Source: Gemmataceae bacterium
GTDB lineage: Bacteria; Planctomycetota; Planctomycetia; Gemmatales; Gemmataceae
Assembly (NCBI GenBank): GCA_009692005.1
Contig: SHZZ01000023.1
Span: 1-54,158 of the forward strand
Reading direction: 5' to 3'
DNA length: 54,158 nucleotides
In this document: in pieces, positions 8,508 through 17,561 of the stretch
Numbering within the stretch: position 1 is the stretch's first letter
How the letters are laid out: each line of letters opens with the position of its first letter
Position numbers and translations under genes: made by a program
The notes under the pieces: model-generated
Told to the model about the DNA's origin: nothing
Seen by the model: the letters and a program-made list of their open reading frames with translations, nothing else
The model's database searches: none

Positions 8508-9788
8508 TCACCTTAGCCAGACAGCAATGGCGAGAATGAGTCCGAATAGGAGAATGAGTGAAATGGCCAGGTAAATCCACAGAGGGACTTTTTTTTTCAG
8601 GGGTTTATAAGGAGCGGTTTCGTCGAGGCTGTCGGTGATGGGCCCGGAGAATTCCCCCTGCGTTTTTGGAGGTTTAGGCTTGGGGAGTTGAAAAGCCAGG
8701 TCGCGAAACTCAGGAAAGTTTTGCAGTTCCACGAAGGGGCCTTTGTTGGAACGAGAAGCGCGGAATTTTCCCGGTTCTTCGAGAATGCCATCACGAAACG
8801 ATTTGCGAATGGATTTGGTGGAGCCTTTGACCACTTGCCGCGACCCGAGTTTATCCTGATAGGATAAATACCAGGTGTCGATGGCGACCGGCCCCGGCTT
8901 GGGCATCTCAATAGTGTTGCGCGTGGTTCTGCCGGTAATATCCTCGATGAATTCCCTGCAATTGGCCGGGCGCACAGCCGGGTCGCCGTTCATCGCCCTG
9001 CGAATGGCCCAGTCGGTGCGATGGGAGATTTTCGGATTTAAATCCTTGGGGGCAATCAACTCGTTCTGGACCTTTTGCATCCAGGCATCGAGCGGGTTGG
9101 CACACTTGTAGGGCAATTCCCCGGTGACGAGCGTGTAGAATGTGGCGCCGAGGCTGTAGATATCGCAGCGCGGGTCGGCGTTTTTGGCATCACGGAATTG
9201 TTCCGGCGCCATGAAATTGGGGGTGCCCAGACCGCGGCCGGATCGGGTCAAGTTCATGTCGCCCGACTGTTTTTCTTTGACCAGGCCCAGGTCGGTTAAT
9301 TTGGCCACCCCGGTTTTTTCCAAAAGAATGTTGTCCGGCTTGACATCCCGGTGCACCAGGTTTTCTTTGTGCACCCGGTGCAAGGCTTGCGCCACCTGGG
9401 CGATAATCTTGATCGCCGCCAATTCCTCCATGGGCCCTTCCCTTTCGACCTTGGCCCCAAGCGATTCCCCATCAATGAATTCCATAACCAGGTAGGGGCT
9501 ATCGGCGGTTTCCCCGTATTCAAGGGCGCGCACCAGGTTGGGATGGTTAATGCGGCTGGCCACCCGGAATTCCTGCTCGAAGCGTTTGACCAGCACCGGG
9601 TTGGAAACATAAATCGCGGACATGACCTTGATGGCGACAACGGTGCCATCGACCGGATTGCGACCGAGGTAAATAGACCCCATGCCTCCGTCGGCGATTT
9701 TTTTTAACAGGTCGTACTTGCCCACTTTGCCCAAGGCAGGCTGCCCGGCAACAGGGTTTACTCCAGGGGCATCCGCTGAATCTGGCAT
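8508..9788 (-). CDS. Transmembrane Hanks-type serine/threonine protein kinase
   Basis: A 426-residue kinase. The domain runs from about residue 24 to 290: glycine loop IADGGMGSIYLG, ATP-anchoring VAIK (Lys54), catalytic HRDVKPDN (Asp148), DLG instead of DFG at the Mg site (Asp166, a common bacterial variant), and APE as MAPEQF (194-198). A linker of about 100 residues leads to a single C-terminal membrane helix (VPLWIYLAISLILLFGLILA) preceded by KPLKKK, so the kinase domain should be cytoplasmic with a C-terminal tail anchor. AAGGAAA precedes ATG 9788. The gene is divergent from the coiled-coil operon at 10032; a functional link is possible but only inferred. Confidence 0.92.
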   Translation of the reverse strand: MPDSADAPGVNPVAGQPALGKVGKYDLLKKIADGGMGSIYLGRNPVDGTVVAIKVMSAIYVSNPVLVKRFEQEFRVASRINHPNLVRALEYGETADSPYLVMEFIDGESLGAKVEREGPMEELAAIKIIAQVAQALHRVHKENLVHRDVKPDNILLEKTGVAKLTDLGLVKEKQSGDMNLTRSGRGLGTPNFMAPEQFRDAKNADPRCDIYSLGATFYTLVTGELPYKCANPLDAWMQKVQNELIAPKDLNPKISHRTDWAIRRAMNGDPAVRPANCREFIEDITGRTTRNTIEMPKPGPVAIDTWYLSYQDKLGSRQVVKGSTKSIRKSFRDGILEEPGKFRASRSNKGPFVELQNFPEFRDLAFQLPKPKPPKTQGEFSGPITDSLDETAPYKPLKKKVPLWIYLAISLILLFGLILAIAVWLR

Positions 9789-10031
9789 AATTTCCTTTTC
9801 CCGGGTGTCTATTTCAATTTTAAGGATCTTGACGAAGGAAGGGAAACGATTAACTCGTGCAGTTGGGAAATCCTTGACTTGAGGCGTTACCCAGGTCGAA
9901 CCCTCCCAACCCGACCCAAATGCGGAATAATCGCTTCAATTTCACTGGCCTTGGGCCGGTTTATGAGGGAAAATATATCTTGGAGGGCGTGTTTGTCAGC
10001 GCCCCGGTCAGGAAGAGCCTCGGGTATTCTT

Positions 10032-11072
10032 ATGTCCCTTATTGGAAAAATCTTTGCTTTATTGAATGCCATGATGGCTTTTGGCCTTGGAGTCCTCCTG
10101 ATCATGGATCTGGGGGCGAGAAGAAACTGGTCCTACCTGCTATTTCGCCAGGAAGTGGCCTTGAACGGCCTGCCTCTGGATGAAAACGAGATCACCAACC
10201 AGGGCCTGCCGCGAATTCAGAACCTGGATGACAAAATTGCCGCCACGCTCTTTAAAGAAGCGGGGGGCGAACCGGTTTATACCCAGGTGGACGAAGTCAA
10301 GCGGATGTACAAAAAGCTCAATGCCGAGGAAGAGAAGCTGCCCAACAGCGCCCAAAAAGCGGTCCTCTTGGCCAAAATCCTGCGCGAGAATTCCCTGACC
10401 TATGTGGAACGGCTGAAATATCACCAGGTGATCGCGGAAGCCAAAGACGAGGACAAGGCCAAGGAATACACCAAGCTCCGAGAAAATGTTGACAGCCTGT
10501 TTCTCTCGGCGGAACCGAGGGAAAAAGGAAAAATCCCCGCCTCAGCCAGAGAAATCAGCCGTTCGGAAATGCGTCAGTCAATCGCTCACCTTCTCCTTTC
10601 CCTGTACCAGGCGGTCGATGGGGGCAGCGACCAGTCGATGCAAAGGCTATTGGTGGTGGTTGGCCCAGCGCAAGCTGTCGCCGCCTTGGACAATGCCTAT
10701 GTCATTTGGCAAAGGGGCTATGAGGACCTTCACGCATTGTTGATTCAGGAAGAACAGGATTTCGTGACGGATCACCGGGACCTGATCTTTGAGATGAAAT
10801 TCCGCGCTGAAGAGATCATGACTCTGGCCGATTACTCCATCGAATACGATGCCCGCATCACCCTCCGCATTGCTTTGGTGGCCAAGGAAAAGGAACTTGT
10901 TGACGGCCTGAAAAAAGAACTGGCAAGCGAGCAAGAAAAAACGGGCGCGTTGATGACCCGCCTGCGCCGTTTGAACGAAGGGCTGTTCCAGGTTCACAAC
11001 CGCCTTTTTGGCGTGAATGAGGGGAACTTAGACCTGGCCAAGAAGATCAAGGATATCGAGGCCAAGGAATAA
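10032..11072 (+). CDS. Membrane-anchored coiled-coil protein A
   Basis: This product of 346 residues starts MSLIGKIFALLNAMMAFGLG, an N-terminal membrane anchor. Its long charged helical body has heptad-like stretches (for example QVDEVKRMYKKLNAEEEKL and VAKEKELVDGLKKELASEQE). The N-terminus resembles those of the genes at 11086 and 12055. I chose ATG 10032 because it opens the hydrophobic anchor; the frame extends to 9879, but the extra 51 residues are unlike the rest and overlap the promoter region shared with the divergent kinase. I recognise no named family. The next gene follows after 13 bases. A scaffold or envelope-spanning role is inference. Confidence 0.78.
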   Translation: MSLIGKIFALLNAMMAFGLGVLLIMDLGARRNWSYLLFRQEVALNGLPLDENEITNQGLPRIQNLDDKIAATLFKEAGGEPVYTQVDEVKRMYKKLNAEEEKLPNSAQKAVLLAKILRENSLTYVERLKYHQVIAEAKDEDKAKEYTKLRENVDSLFLSAEPREKGKIPASAREISRSEMRQSIAHLLLSLYQAVDGGSDQSMQRLLVVVGPAQAVAALDNAYVIWQRGYEDLHALLIQEEQDFVTDHRDLIFEMKFRAEEIMTLADYSIEYDARITLRIALVAKEKELVDGLKKELASEQEKTGALMTRLRRLNEGLFQVHNRLFGVNEGNLDLAKKIKDIEAKE

Positions 11073-11085
11073 TAACGGAGTTGGC

Positions 11086-11838
11086 ATGTCCCTGCTCGGA
11101 AAATTAGCGCTGTACCTGACCGCCCTGGCGAGCTTTTCTATCGCCACCTGGGCCTTTTCCCTGTGGTCCAACCCCTTGCTAACCCCCAAAGGCAATAGTT
11201 GGGAAGAAATCGAAGAGGGAAGAACCAAGCTGGACAAATGGTACACACCAAAGGGGTTTGAAAATGAGGTGAAAGTCGCGGCAGTTTCAGTTGCCTCTAA
11301 TCGCTATGCCGACAGCCGGGGCAAAATCCTCGGCTTGGAATCGCATGTGAAGGAGATCGAGGACTATTACCAGCAGGAGCTCGATTTTCTCAAGAAAAAG
11401 GCCGATGGGAAATCCCTGGCCAAGGCCATCAAGCTGGTGAACGGCCAGCCGGTGGGACCCAAGACCAAAGAGGTGCGCATGGTGCCTTTGGAAATGGTCG
11501 ATGTTCGCGACTTGAATGACAAGGTGCTAAGCAATTTGGAAGCGCAGGAAAAGAAGATCATTGAATTAAGAAAGGCGATCGCGGAGAAACAAACGGAACT
11601 GGTGAAGATCGCCATGGAATCGCAGGAACTGGTAATACAGCAAACGGGGCCTACCGGGTTACAGCAGCATATCGAAGCGGAAAAAATCAAACGCAAAGGG
11701 GTTGGCGAGGAATTTGAGGCAATCCAGGATAAATTGATAAGCTTGGGCGTGGAGACCGATGATCTCTTCAAGCGTCGAAAAGAACTCCAAAAACGCCTCG
11801 TCGAACTTTCCTCCTCCGGCGTTATCTCTCTTCCCTAG
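11086..11838 (+). CDS. Membrane-anchored coiled-coil protein B
   Basis: This 250-residue protein starts MSLLGKLALYLTALASFSIA, giving one N-terminal membrane helix. A probably extracytoplasmic domain follows, and then heptad-rich helices (NLEAQEKKIIELRKAIAEKQ; LFKRRKELQKRLVEL). CGGAG lies 7-8 bases before the ATG. The first six residues are nearly identical to the start of protein A (MSLIGK versus MSLLGK), while the remainder differs, so these are probably diverged paralogues or proteins sharing a targeting/anchor motif. A 216-base gap with hairpins and a promoter-like sequence separates it from protein C. Function unknown. Confidence 0.78.
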   Translation: MSLLGKLALYLTALASFSIATWAFSLWSNPLLTPKGNSWEEIEEGRTKLDKWYTPKGFENEVKVAAVSVASNRYADSRGKILGLESHVKEIEDYYQQELDFLKKKADGKSLAKAIKLVNGQPVGPKTKEVRMVPLEMVDVRDLNDKVLSNLEAQEKKIIELRKAIAEKQTELVKIAMESQELVIQQTGPTGLQQHIEAEKIKRKGVGEEFEAIQDKLISLGVETDDLFKRRKELQKRLVELSSSGVISLP

Positions 11839-11842
11839 GTTA

Positions 11843-11879
11843 TTCCCTACCTTTAGGGTATAATTCCCTTAGGGGAACC
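11843..11879. repeat. Cluster of CCCT/AGGG hairpins
   Basis: Three short palindromes follow the stop of protein B: CCCTAGG, CCCTA-CCT-TTAGGG and TTCCC-TTAG-GGGAA. Placed just after the gene, they may form a weak terminator or attenuator before protein C; there is no strong T run. Confidence 0.35.
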
Positions 11880-11919
11880 GAATGATTTCCTTGGACTCCT
11901 GTTATTCCATCGGTTGCGG

Positions 11920-11948
11920 TTGACAGGAGAGATAGTTCCCGGCATAGT
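11920..11948 (+). promoter_or_regulatory. Sigma-70-like promoter upstream of protein C
   Basis: TTGACA (11920-11925) is followed by a 17-base spacer and CATAGT (11943-11948), a perfect -35 box with a -10 matching four of six consensus positions. It lies about 105 bases before the ATG at 12055, inside the only long gap of the coiled-coil cluster, and could give proteins C and D their own transcript. Confidence 0.4.
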
Positions 11949-12054
11949 CCCCCCGCTTTGAGGGATAACCCGGCAGGGGCTGCCTGTATTCCCACGAAAT
12001 CTTGAGGTTGGTTTTCCAGAACGGAAATCCTACCTCTCATACAAGGGGCCGGTC

Positions 12055-12915
12055 ATGACACCCGTAGGAAAGATCCTGGTTTTCTTTAACCTGATATTTA
12101 GTCTGGTGGTTGGCGCCATGGGTATCATGGTCTTCAAGGCCGACACGGAAAAGAACCTGGAACTTTCCAAGGCGCTTAAAGAACGAGATGTCTTGAAAGC
12201 AAGCACCAAAACCTATCAGGAAGAGAAAGAAGTCCTCCTGGCGGGCCAGGCGGCGGAATCCAACACCTTGAAGGAAACCGTCAAGGATCTCAACACCAAG
12301 GTAGGCGACCGTGACAAACGAACTGGTGAGTTGAATTCCAAGATCAAGGACATTAATAAGGCAATGGACGAAAAGGACACGGTGCTGAAAGCCACGGTGG
12401 ACGAAAACAAAAGGCGGCAGGATCAAAACGACGAGATGCGAAAAATTTTGCAGTCCGAAGTGGATCGCAATGTCAAGCTGACGAAGGATCTGGAAAAAAC
12501 GCGGTCGGCGGAAATAGCCAACGGCATCGCCGTCAACACTTTGAAATCCATCAACGAACGGATAGAGGCGCAGTTGCGGGATATGGCCCGCGACATGGAA
12601 AAAGCCAAGGCGGGAAAAACCGTGGCCCAAGGGATCAAGTCCTCCAACCCCCCACCGGATAATATTGAAGGCCTGGTGAAAGTCGCCGACCCCACTGGCC
12701 TGGTTAAAATTTCCGTTGGTTCCGATGCCGGACTGGCCCGAGGCCACACCCTGGAAATCTACCGCCTGAGCGCGGTCGCTTCGCAATCCAAGTACCTGGG
12801 CACCATTCGCATCCTGGAAGTCACGCCACACGAAGCCGTCGGCCAGCCGGTGCGGCCGCTTGCCGACAAGGCCAGGGAAGGCGATCGCGTGGCCAGCAGA
12901 ATCCTGGGCAATTAA
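12055..12915 (+). CDS. Membrane-anchored coiled-coil protein C with C-terminal beta-barrel-like domain
   Basis: The 286-residue product starts MTPVGKILVFFNLIFSLVVG, a membrane anchor with the same 'x-GK-[IL]' start as proteins A and B. A long continuous coiled coil (about residues 28-190; e.g. LKETVKDLNTKVGDRDKRTG) follows. The last 75 residues (LVKISVGSDAGLARGHTLEI, then KYLGTIRILEV and REGDRVASRIL) form a repeated beta pattern like the small C-terminal barrels seen in FlgT-type and other envelope proteins. A stalk that presents a folded head outside the membrane is the simplest reading, but it is inferred. AAGGGG precedes the ATG. Confidence 0.8.
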   Translation: MTPVGKILVFFNLIFSLVVGAMGIMVFKADTEKNLELSKALKERDVLKASTKTYQEEKEVLLAGQAAESNTLKETVKDLNTKVGDRDKRTGELNSKIKDINKAMDEKDTVLKATVDENKRRQDQNDEMRKILQSEVDRNVKLTKDLEKTRSAEIANGIAVNTLKSINERIEAQLRDMARDMEKAKAGKTVAQGIKSSNPPPDNIEGLVKVADPTGLVKISVGSDAGLARGHTLEIYRLSAVASQSKYLGTIRILEVTPHEAVGQPVRPLADKAREGDRVASRILGN

Positions 12916-12936
12916 TTCCAAAAGCAGGAGCACAGC

Positions 12937-13179
12937 ATGGCGGTTTCCCGTTCCAAATCCGCGGCCAGCCCAGGCGCCGGCAACAATGCCTACACCGGCA
13001 TCCTGGTCCTTTCACTCTTGGCCCAGATCATCGGCGCAGTTTTCCTCTTTCTCGATTACAACCGCTTGACCGCCAACCCAGTTGAGGATGTCACCAAGGT
13101 CGTTCCCTCCAGGCCCACGAACTTGGGCGCGCCCGACAAAGGCGGCGACAAGGCCGGCGACAGCGAAAAGAAGGGTTGA
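12937..13179 (+). CDS. Small single-helix membrane protein D (80 aa)
   Basis: The ATG at 12937 has CAGGAG eight bases upstream. The product has a short Ser/Ala-rich cytoplasmic start (MAVSRSKSAASPG), one membrane helix (YTGILVLSLLAQIIGAVFLF), a DYNRL boundary, and a Gly/Lys/Asp-rich tail. It begins 21 bases after protein C and shares its orientation, so the two are probably co-transcribed. No family recognised; small size and position suggest an accessory subunit of the coiled-coil assembly. Confidence 0.72.
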   Translation: MAVSRSKSAASPGAGNNAYTGILVLSLLAQIIGAVFLFLDYNRLTANPVEDVTKVVPSRPTNLGAPDKGGDKAGDSEKKG

Positions 13180-13285
13180 GCCTCCTGGTTTTCCTTTCCC
13201 CAATGTCCCTGTGAAAACTATAATTGAATCATTCTCGCGGCTGGTTTTCCCCGCCGGTTTTCCTTTGCTTTCCAGGGGTCGCAAC

Positions 13286-15421
13286 ATGGCGCGCTTTTTT
13301 CCTCTTTTTGAATCGGGTGCTGCTTTCCTCATGCTTTGCTCGCTAAACAGCCTACTGGCCGGCCCTTTGACCTATCCCAAAACCCAGCAGGGCCCCCAGG
13401 TGGACAACCACCATGGGACCATGGTGCCCGATCCCTACCGCTGGCTCGAGGACGATGTCCGCAATTCCCCCGCTGTTCGCGCCTGGGTCGAAGAGGAAAA
13501 CAAAGTCACCAATGCCTTCCTCGCGGGCATCCCTCAACGCGAAGCTATTCGCAAGCGCCTTACAGAACTTTGGGACTATGAAAAAGTGAGCGCTCCCGTG
13601 GTGCGCAACGGCCGCTATTTTTACCTGCGCAACAATGGCCTTCAAAACCAGGCGGTGCTCTATGTTCAGGACGGCTTGCAAGGGAATCCCCGGGTCCTCA
13701 TCGACCCCAACATCCTGACCAAGGATGGCACCGTGGCCCTGGCCTCCTGGGCCCCCAGTTACGACGGCAAACTTCTCGCCTACGCCCTGGCCGAGGCTGG
13801 ATCCGACTGGAACACCTGGAAGATTCTTGAGGTCGACTCGGGAAAATCCCTGCCCGATGAATTGAAATGGGTGAAATTCTCCACCCCGACCTGGCTCCCC
13901 GATGGCAAGGGCTTTTATTACAGCCGCTTTGACGAGCCGCCTCAGGGCGCCCAGTTCCAGGGCTTGAATCTCAACCAGAAAGTTTACTTCCACAAAGTGA
14001 GGACCGCGCAAACCGAGGATCCACTCGTTTACTCCCGCCCGGACCACCCTGATTGGGGCTTCCAAACTGAAGTCACCGAGGATGGTCAATACCTCGTCCT
14101 CACCGTTTGGAAAGGCACCGACGACAACTACCGCATCACCTATTTCGACCTGAAGAAGCCAGGCGGCCAGGCGGTCGACCTGATCGACCATTTTGAGGAT
14201 GAATACACCCTGGCGGGAAATCAGGGGAACATTTTTTACTTTAAAACGAATCGGGATGCGCCGCTGGGAAAACTCGTCGCCATCGATGTGAATAAACCGT
14301 CGCGGGAAAACTGGCAGTTGCTTATTCCCGAAGGGAAGGAAAACCTGCAGAGCGTGAACCTGGTGGGGGGGAAATTCGCCGCCTCGTATTTGAAAGATGC
14401 CCGGACTGAAATTCGCCTCTTCTCCCTCGATGGCAAAACTTTCCAGGATATTCAATTGCCTGGAATTGGCACGGCGGCGGGCTTCGGCGGCAAAGAAGAC
14501 GCCAAGGAAACCTTCTACTCATTTTCCAGTTTCGCCACGCCTCCAGTCATCTTCCGCCACGATTTTACCACCGGCAAGTCTGAAGTCTTCCGTGACACCA
14601 AGGTCAAATTCAATTCCGCCGATTACCAGGTCGAGCAAGTGTTTTACAAAGGAAAAGATGGCGCCCGCGTCCCCATGTTCCTCACTTATAAAAAGGGTTT
14701 GAAAAAAGATGGCAAGAACCCGATGCTGCTCTACGGCTACGGCGGGTTCAATATTTCCCTCACGCCCGCTTTCTCCGCCAGCCGCATAGGCTGGCTGGAA
14801 CTCGGCGGCGTGCTGGCTGTGGCCAATCTTCGCGGCGGCGGAGAATATGGCGAAAAGTGGCATAAGGCAGGCGTCAAACTGCAAAAACAAAATGTCTTCG
14901 ACGATTTCATTGCCGCTGCTGAATGGCTCATTGGGCAAAAATACACTCAGCCTTCTAAGCTGGCCATTCAAGGGGGAAGCAACGGCGGACTGCTGGTCGG
15001 CGCCTGCATGACTCAACGGCCCGAACTTTTCGGCGCCTGCCTGCCTGCCGTTGGCGTTATGGACATGCTGCGCTTCCATAAGTTCACCGCCGGCCGCTTC
15101 TGGGTTGATGACTACGGTTCCGCCGACAACCCGGAGGAATTCAAAGCGCTGTTCGCCTATTCCCCTTACCACAATTTGAAAAAAGGGGTGAAGTACCCGC
15201 CGACGCTGATCACCACCGCCGACACCGACGACCGGGTGGTTCCCGGCCACAGTTTCAAATTCGCGGCTCGGTTGCAGGAATACCACGAAGGGAACAACCC
15301 GGTGCTCATTCGCATTGAAACGCGAGCCGGGCATGGCGCGGGAAAACCCACCGCCAAAATCATCGAAGAAGTCGCCGACCAGTGGGGCTTCCTCGTGAAA
15401 AATTTGGGCATGACAGATTGA
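13286..15421 (+). CDS. Prolyl oligopeptidase (S9A), exported
   Basis: A serine peptidase of 711 residues that cleaves after proline in short peptides. The order is: signal peptide MARFFPLFESGAAFLMLCSLNSLLA (opening residues), the N-terminal S9 segment (DPYRWLEDD), a seven-bladed propeller, and the C-terminal alpha/beta-hydrolase. Catalytic elements are visible: nucleophile elbow GGSNGG with Ser565, the Asp region TADTDDRVVPGHS, and the His region RAGHGAGKP. Length and motifs fit the family. ATG 13286 was chosen for the signal peptide and GGGG upstream; the open frame continues back into the preceding gene. It lies next to the YdjM-like gene but shows no overlap. Confidence 0.93.
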   Translation: MARFFPLFESGAAFLMLCSLNSLLAGPLTYPKTQQGPQVDNHHGTMVPDPYRWLEDDVRNSPAVRAWVEEENKVTNAFLAGIPQREAIRKRLTELWDYEKVSAPVVRNGRYFYLRNNGLQNQAVLYVQDGLQGNPRVLIDPNILTKDGTVALASWAPSYDGKLLAYALAEAGSDWNTWKILEVDSGKSLPDELKWVKFSTPTWLPDGKGFYYSRFDEPPQGAQFQGLNLNQKVYFHKVRTAQTEDPLVYSRPDHPDWGFQTEVTEDGQYLVLTVWKGTDDNYRITYFDLKKPGGQAVDLIDHFEDEYTLAGNQGNIFYFKTNRDAPLGKLVAIDVNKPSRENWQLLIPEGKENLQSVNLVGGKFAASYLKDARTEIRLFSLDGKTFQDIQLPGIGTAAGFGGKEDAKETFYSFSSFATPPVIFRHDFTTGKSEVFRDTKVKFNSADYQVEQVFYKGKDGARVPMFLTYKKGLKKDGKNPMLLYGYGGFNISLTPAFSASRIGWLELGGVLAVANLRGGGEYGEKWHKAGVKLQKQNVFDDFIAAAEWLIGQKYTQPSKLAIQGGSNGGLLVGACMTQRPELFGACLPAVGVMDMLRFHKFTAGRFWVDDYGSADNPEEFKALFAYSPYHNLKKGVKYPPTLITTADTDDRVVPGHSFKFAARLQEYHEGNNPVLIRIETRAGHGAGKPTAKIIEEVADQWGFLVKNLGMTD

Positions 15422-15439
15422 TCCGGGCTCAACGAGCGC

Positions 15440-15446
15440 AAGGAGG
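15440..15446 (+). promoter_or_regulatory. Ribosome binding site that points to an ATC start
   Basis: AAGGAGG, a full anti-Shine-Dalgarno match, sits six bases before ATC at 15453. No ATG, GTG or TTG is suitably placed: TTG 15474 and ATG 15489 have no comparable site upstream. It therefore decides the start of the next gene. Confidence 0.6.
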
Positions 15447-15452
15447 TGCTCC

Positions 15453-16226
15453 ATCGCCAGTTATCGCGGTCATTTGACCTTTTCCTCAATGCTGGGCGCT
15501 GCCAATGGCATTGCCGCCACCATGGTCTTCAACCTCGATTGGGGTGTGGCCCTTATGGCCGCCGGCATCACCGCCGTCTGCGGCTTGCTTCCCGACCTCG
15601 ACAGCCAATCGGGCGTTCCCGTGCGCGAGATGTTCAATCTCGCCGCCGTGCTTGTCCCTTTGATGCTGTTGAAAAGGCTGTTCAAATATGGCCTGACGGA
15701 GGACCAGGCTTTTGCCGTCTTATCCATGCTTTATGTATTTATCCGCTTTGGCGTTTCGAGGTTTTTCAAGAAGCTGTGCGTGCATCGAGGCATGTTTCAC
15801 AGCATCCCCGCCATGTCCATCGTGGGGTCATTGATCTTTCTCACCTACACCCATGATTCCCTTTTGCTGCGCTTGTACATGGCTGCCAGCGGCATGCTCG
15901 GTTTCTTATCCCACCTGGTTCTCGATGAGCTTTGCTCCGTCGATTTCAACGGAATGTCGGTGAAGTTGAATCAGTTCGCGGGCAGCGCCGTCAAATGTTT
16001 CGGCCCGTCGCTGGGTCCCAATTTGTTCTGCTGGTCGATCGCCCTGACCATGGGGTATTTTTCCTGGTTGGATTACGAAAAGCAGGGTGAGGCCTTGAAA
16101 AAAGGAACTCTGCCTTCGCAGCATGGGGTGCAGGCCATGCCGCCGCCACACAATCCATTGCACAAACTTCTGCAACCAGTGCTGTACCAAGATCCGGCGC
16201 CAAAAGGATCAAAAGAAAACCCGTAG
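15453..16226 (+). CDS. YdjM/DUF457-type membrane-bound metal-dependent hydrolase, apparent ATC start
   Basis: An integral membrane protein of about 257 residues. Family motifs are LPDLDSQSG (acidic pair), CVHRGMFHSI (HRGxxHS) and LSHLVLDEL, set among about five hydrophobic segments; these His/Asp residues are thought to bind metal in the YdjM/DUF457 family. From ATC 15453 the product would begin (M)ASYRGHLTFSSMLGAANG, which looks like the family's usual N-terminus, and it has a perfect ribosome binding site. The first conventional start, TTG 15474, would remove seven conserved-looking residues and lacks such a site. It ends convergently with the NHL gene. The reaction is unknown. Confidence 0.78.
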   Translation: MASYRGHLTFSSMLGAANGIAATMVFNLDWGVALMAAGITAVCGLLPDLDSQSGVPVREMFNLAAVLVPLMLLKRLFKYGLTEDQAFAVLSMLYVFIRFGVSRFFKKLCVHRGMFHSIPAMSIVGSLIFLTYTHDSLLLRLYMAASGMLGFLSHLVLDELCSVDFNGMSVKLNQFAGSAVKCFGPSLGPNLFCWSIALTMGYFSWLDYEKQGEALKKGTLPSQHGVQAMPPPHNPLHKLLQPVLYQDPAPKGSKENP

Positions 16227-16300
16227 CGCCTTACAAGGCCCCTTGGACGCATCTCCTGGCTCGGATTAGGTTATGCTCAGCCCATCAACCAATAGTTCCC

Positions 16301-17386
16301 TTACCGGATCCGACGCAGGCGGTGGTTTTCACTGTCGCCGATATATATCCCGCCATCTTTATCCACAAAAATTCCATGCGGGCGGGCCAGTTGACACTTC
16401 AGGGGATCGCCGTCCGGACCATCGCCTTTTTTTCCCGTGCCCGCCAGCAAGTGAATTGTCCCCTTTTCTGGGTCGATGACGCGAATGGAATGGGACTCGC
16501 AGTCGGCCAGGTAGATTTTGCCATCGGGCCCAGCGGCGATGCCCTTGGGCCCTGAAAGGGCGGCCATTTTCGCGTCGCCCCCGTGGCCTGTGAAGCCGGC
16601 CTTTCCGGTGCCGGCGATGTGATAAATCTTTTTCTCAACCGGGTTGATTTTGAAAACCTGGTTCCCCTCTCGCGTGGCCAGCCAAAGATTTCCCTGGGCA
16701 TCAAAATCAATCGAACGCGGTCCCTTGAGCGGCGTGCCGGCCAAGGGGGCGCCATCGGGGGTGTTGCCCGCTTTGCCTGTCCCCGCGTAGGTGGAAATGT
16801 TCCCGGACTTCATGTCGATTTTGCGAAGGACATGGTTCCCAATGTCGCAAATGAAAAGGTCGCCCGCCTGGTTGAACTGGATGCTGTGGGGCTGCCTTAG
16901 CGTGGCCAGCCGCCCGCGGCCGCCGTCGCCCGAGTAACCGGCCTGGCCATTGCCGGCAATGGTGGAGATGACCCGCGTTTTCATGTCCACCTTGCGCACG
17001 GCGTGGTTTTGCATGTCGACGATGAAAAGATCCCCTTGTGAGTTGAAGCGGATTTCATGGGGCAGATTGAAGGTGGCGTTTTCGGCCTTTCCTCCATCTC
17101 CGGAGAAACCCTTTTTCCCCGAGCCGGCAATCGTGATTAGTTTTCCCTCTCGGGTGATTTTCCGCACCCGTTGGCCGGAATACTCGCAGAACCAGATATC
17201 GCCATCGGGTCCGCGGGTCACGCCAAAGGGGTTGTCGACTTGGGCCAGGGCCGCGGGGCCGCCCTCGCCAGAAAAGCCTGGCTTCCCATTCCCGGCCAGG
17301 GTGGAGATTTCCCCGGCCAAGGCTGGAAATGCCGAAATCGTCAACAGGGCCAAACTCCAGATGCAGGGGGGTAGAAATTTAATCAT
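16301..17386 (-). CDS. Exported NHL-repeat beta-propeller protein
   Basis: This 361-residue protein has a signal peptide (MIKFLPPCIWSLALLTISAF) and six NHL repeats. Each repeat carries a variant of 'ISTLAGNGKPGFSGEGGPA' followed by 'P.GI....DG.I...D...H.IR.ID', forming a six-bladed propeller. Such domains usually bind proteins or ligands rather than catalyse. ATG 17386 is preceded by TGAGG; the frame extends to 17530 without a better start. It is divergent from the Tat oxidoreductase at 17562 over 175 bases. Confidence 0.85.
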   Translation of the reverse strand: MIKFLPPCIWSLALLTISAFPALAGEISTLAGNGKPGFSGEGGPAALAQVDNPFGVTRGPDGDIWFCEYSGQRVRKITREGKLITIAGSGKKGFSGDGGKAENATFNLPHEIRFNSQGDLFIVDMQNHAVRKVDMKTRVISTIAGNGQAGYSGDGGRGRLATLRQPHSIQFNQAGDLFICDIGNHVLRKIDMKSGNISTYAGTGKAGNTPDGAPLAGTPLKGPRSIDFDAQGNLWLATREGNQVFKINPVEKKIYHIAGTGKAGFTGHGGDAKMAALSGPKGIAAGPDGKIYLADCESHSIRVIDPEKGTIHLLAGTGKKGDGPDGDPLKCQLARPHGIFVDKDGGIYIGDSENHRLRRIR

Positions 17387-17561
17387 GAGATCCTCAGGCC
17401 CCAGATTCACGGGAATTACACTGGTTTTAATCGACTCGGCCGGCTGCGGCCAGACTTTTCCCTTTGGCCCATGAAACTTGTTGCGGCAAGCCCCCCGCCG
17501 CCCTAAAATAAACGGTTGAAAATATCCCACCCTGGAAATTCAATTTCTCAAGGAGATCGCG

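Noticed and set aside
9879-10031. N-terminal extension of coiled-coil protein A
   Set aside because: The added residues are basic and Pro-rich and precede the membrane anchor; the two sister proteins start directly at the M-S-L-x-G-K motif.
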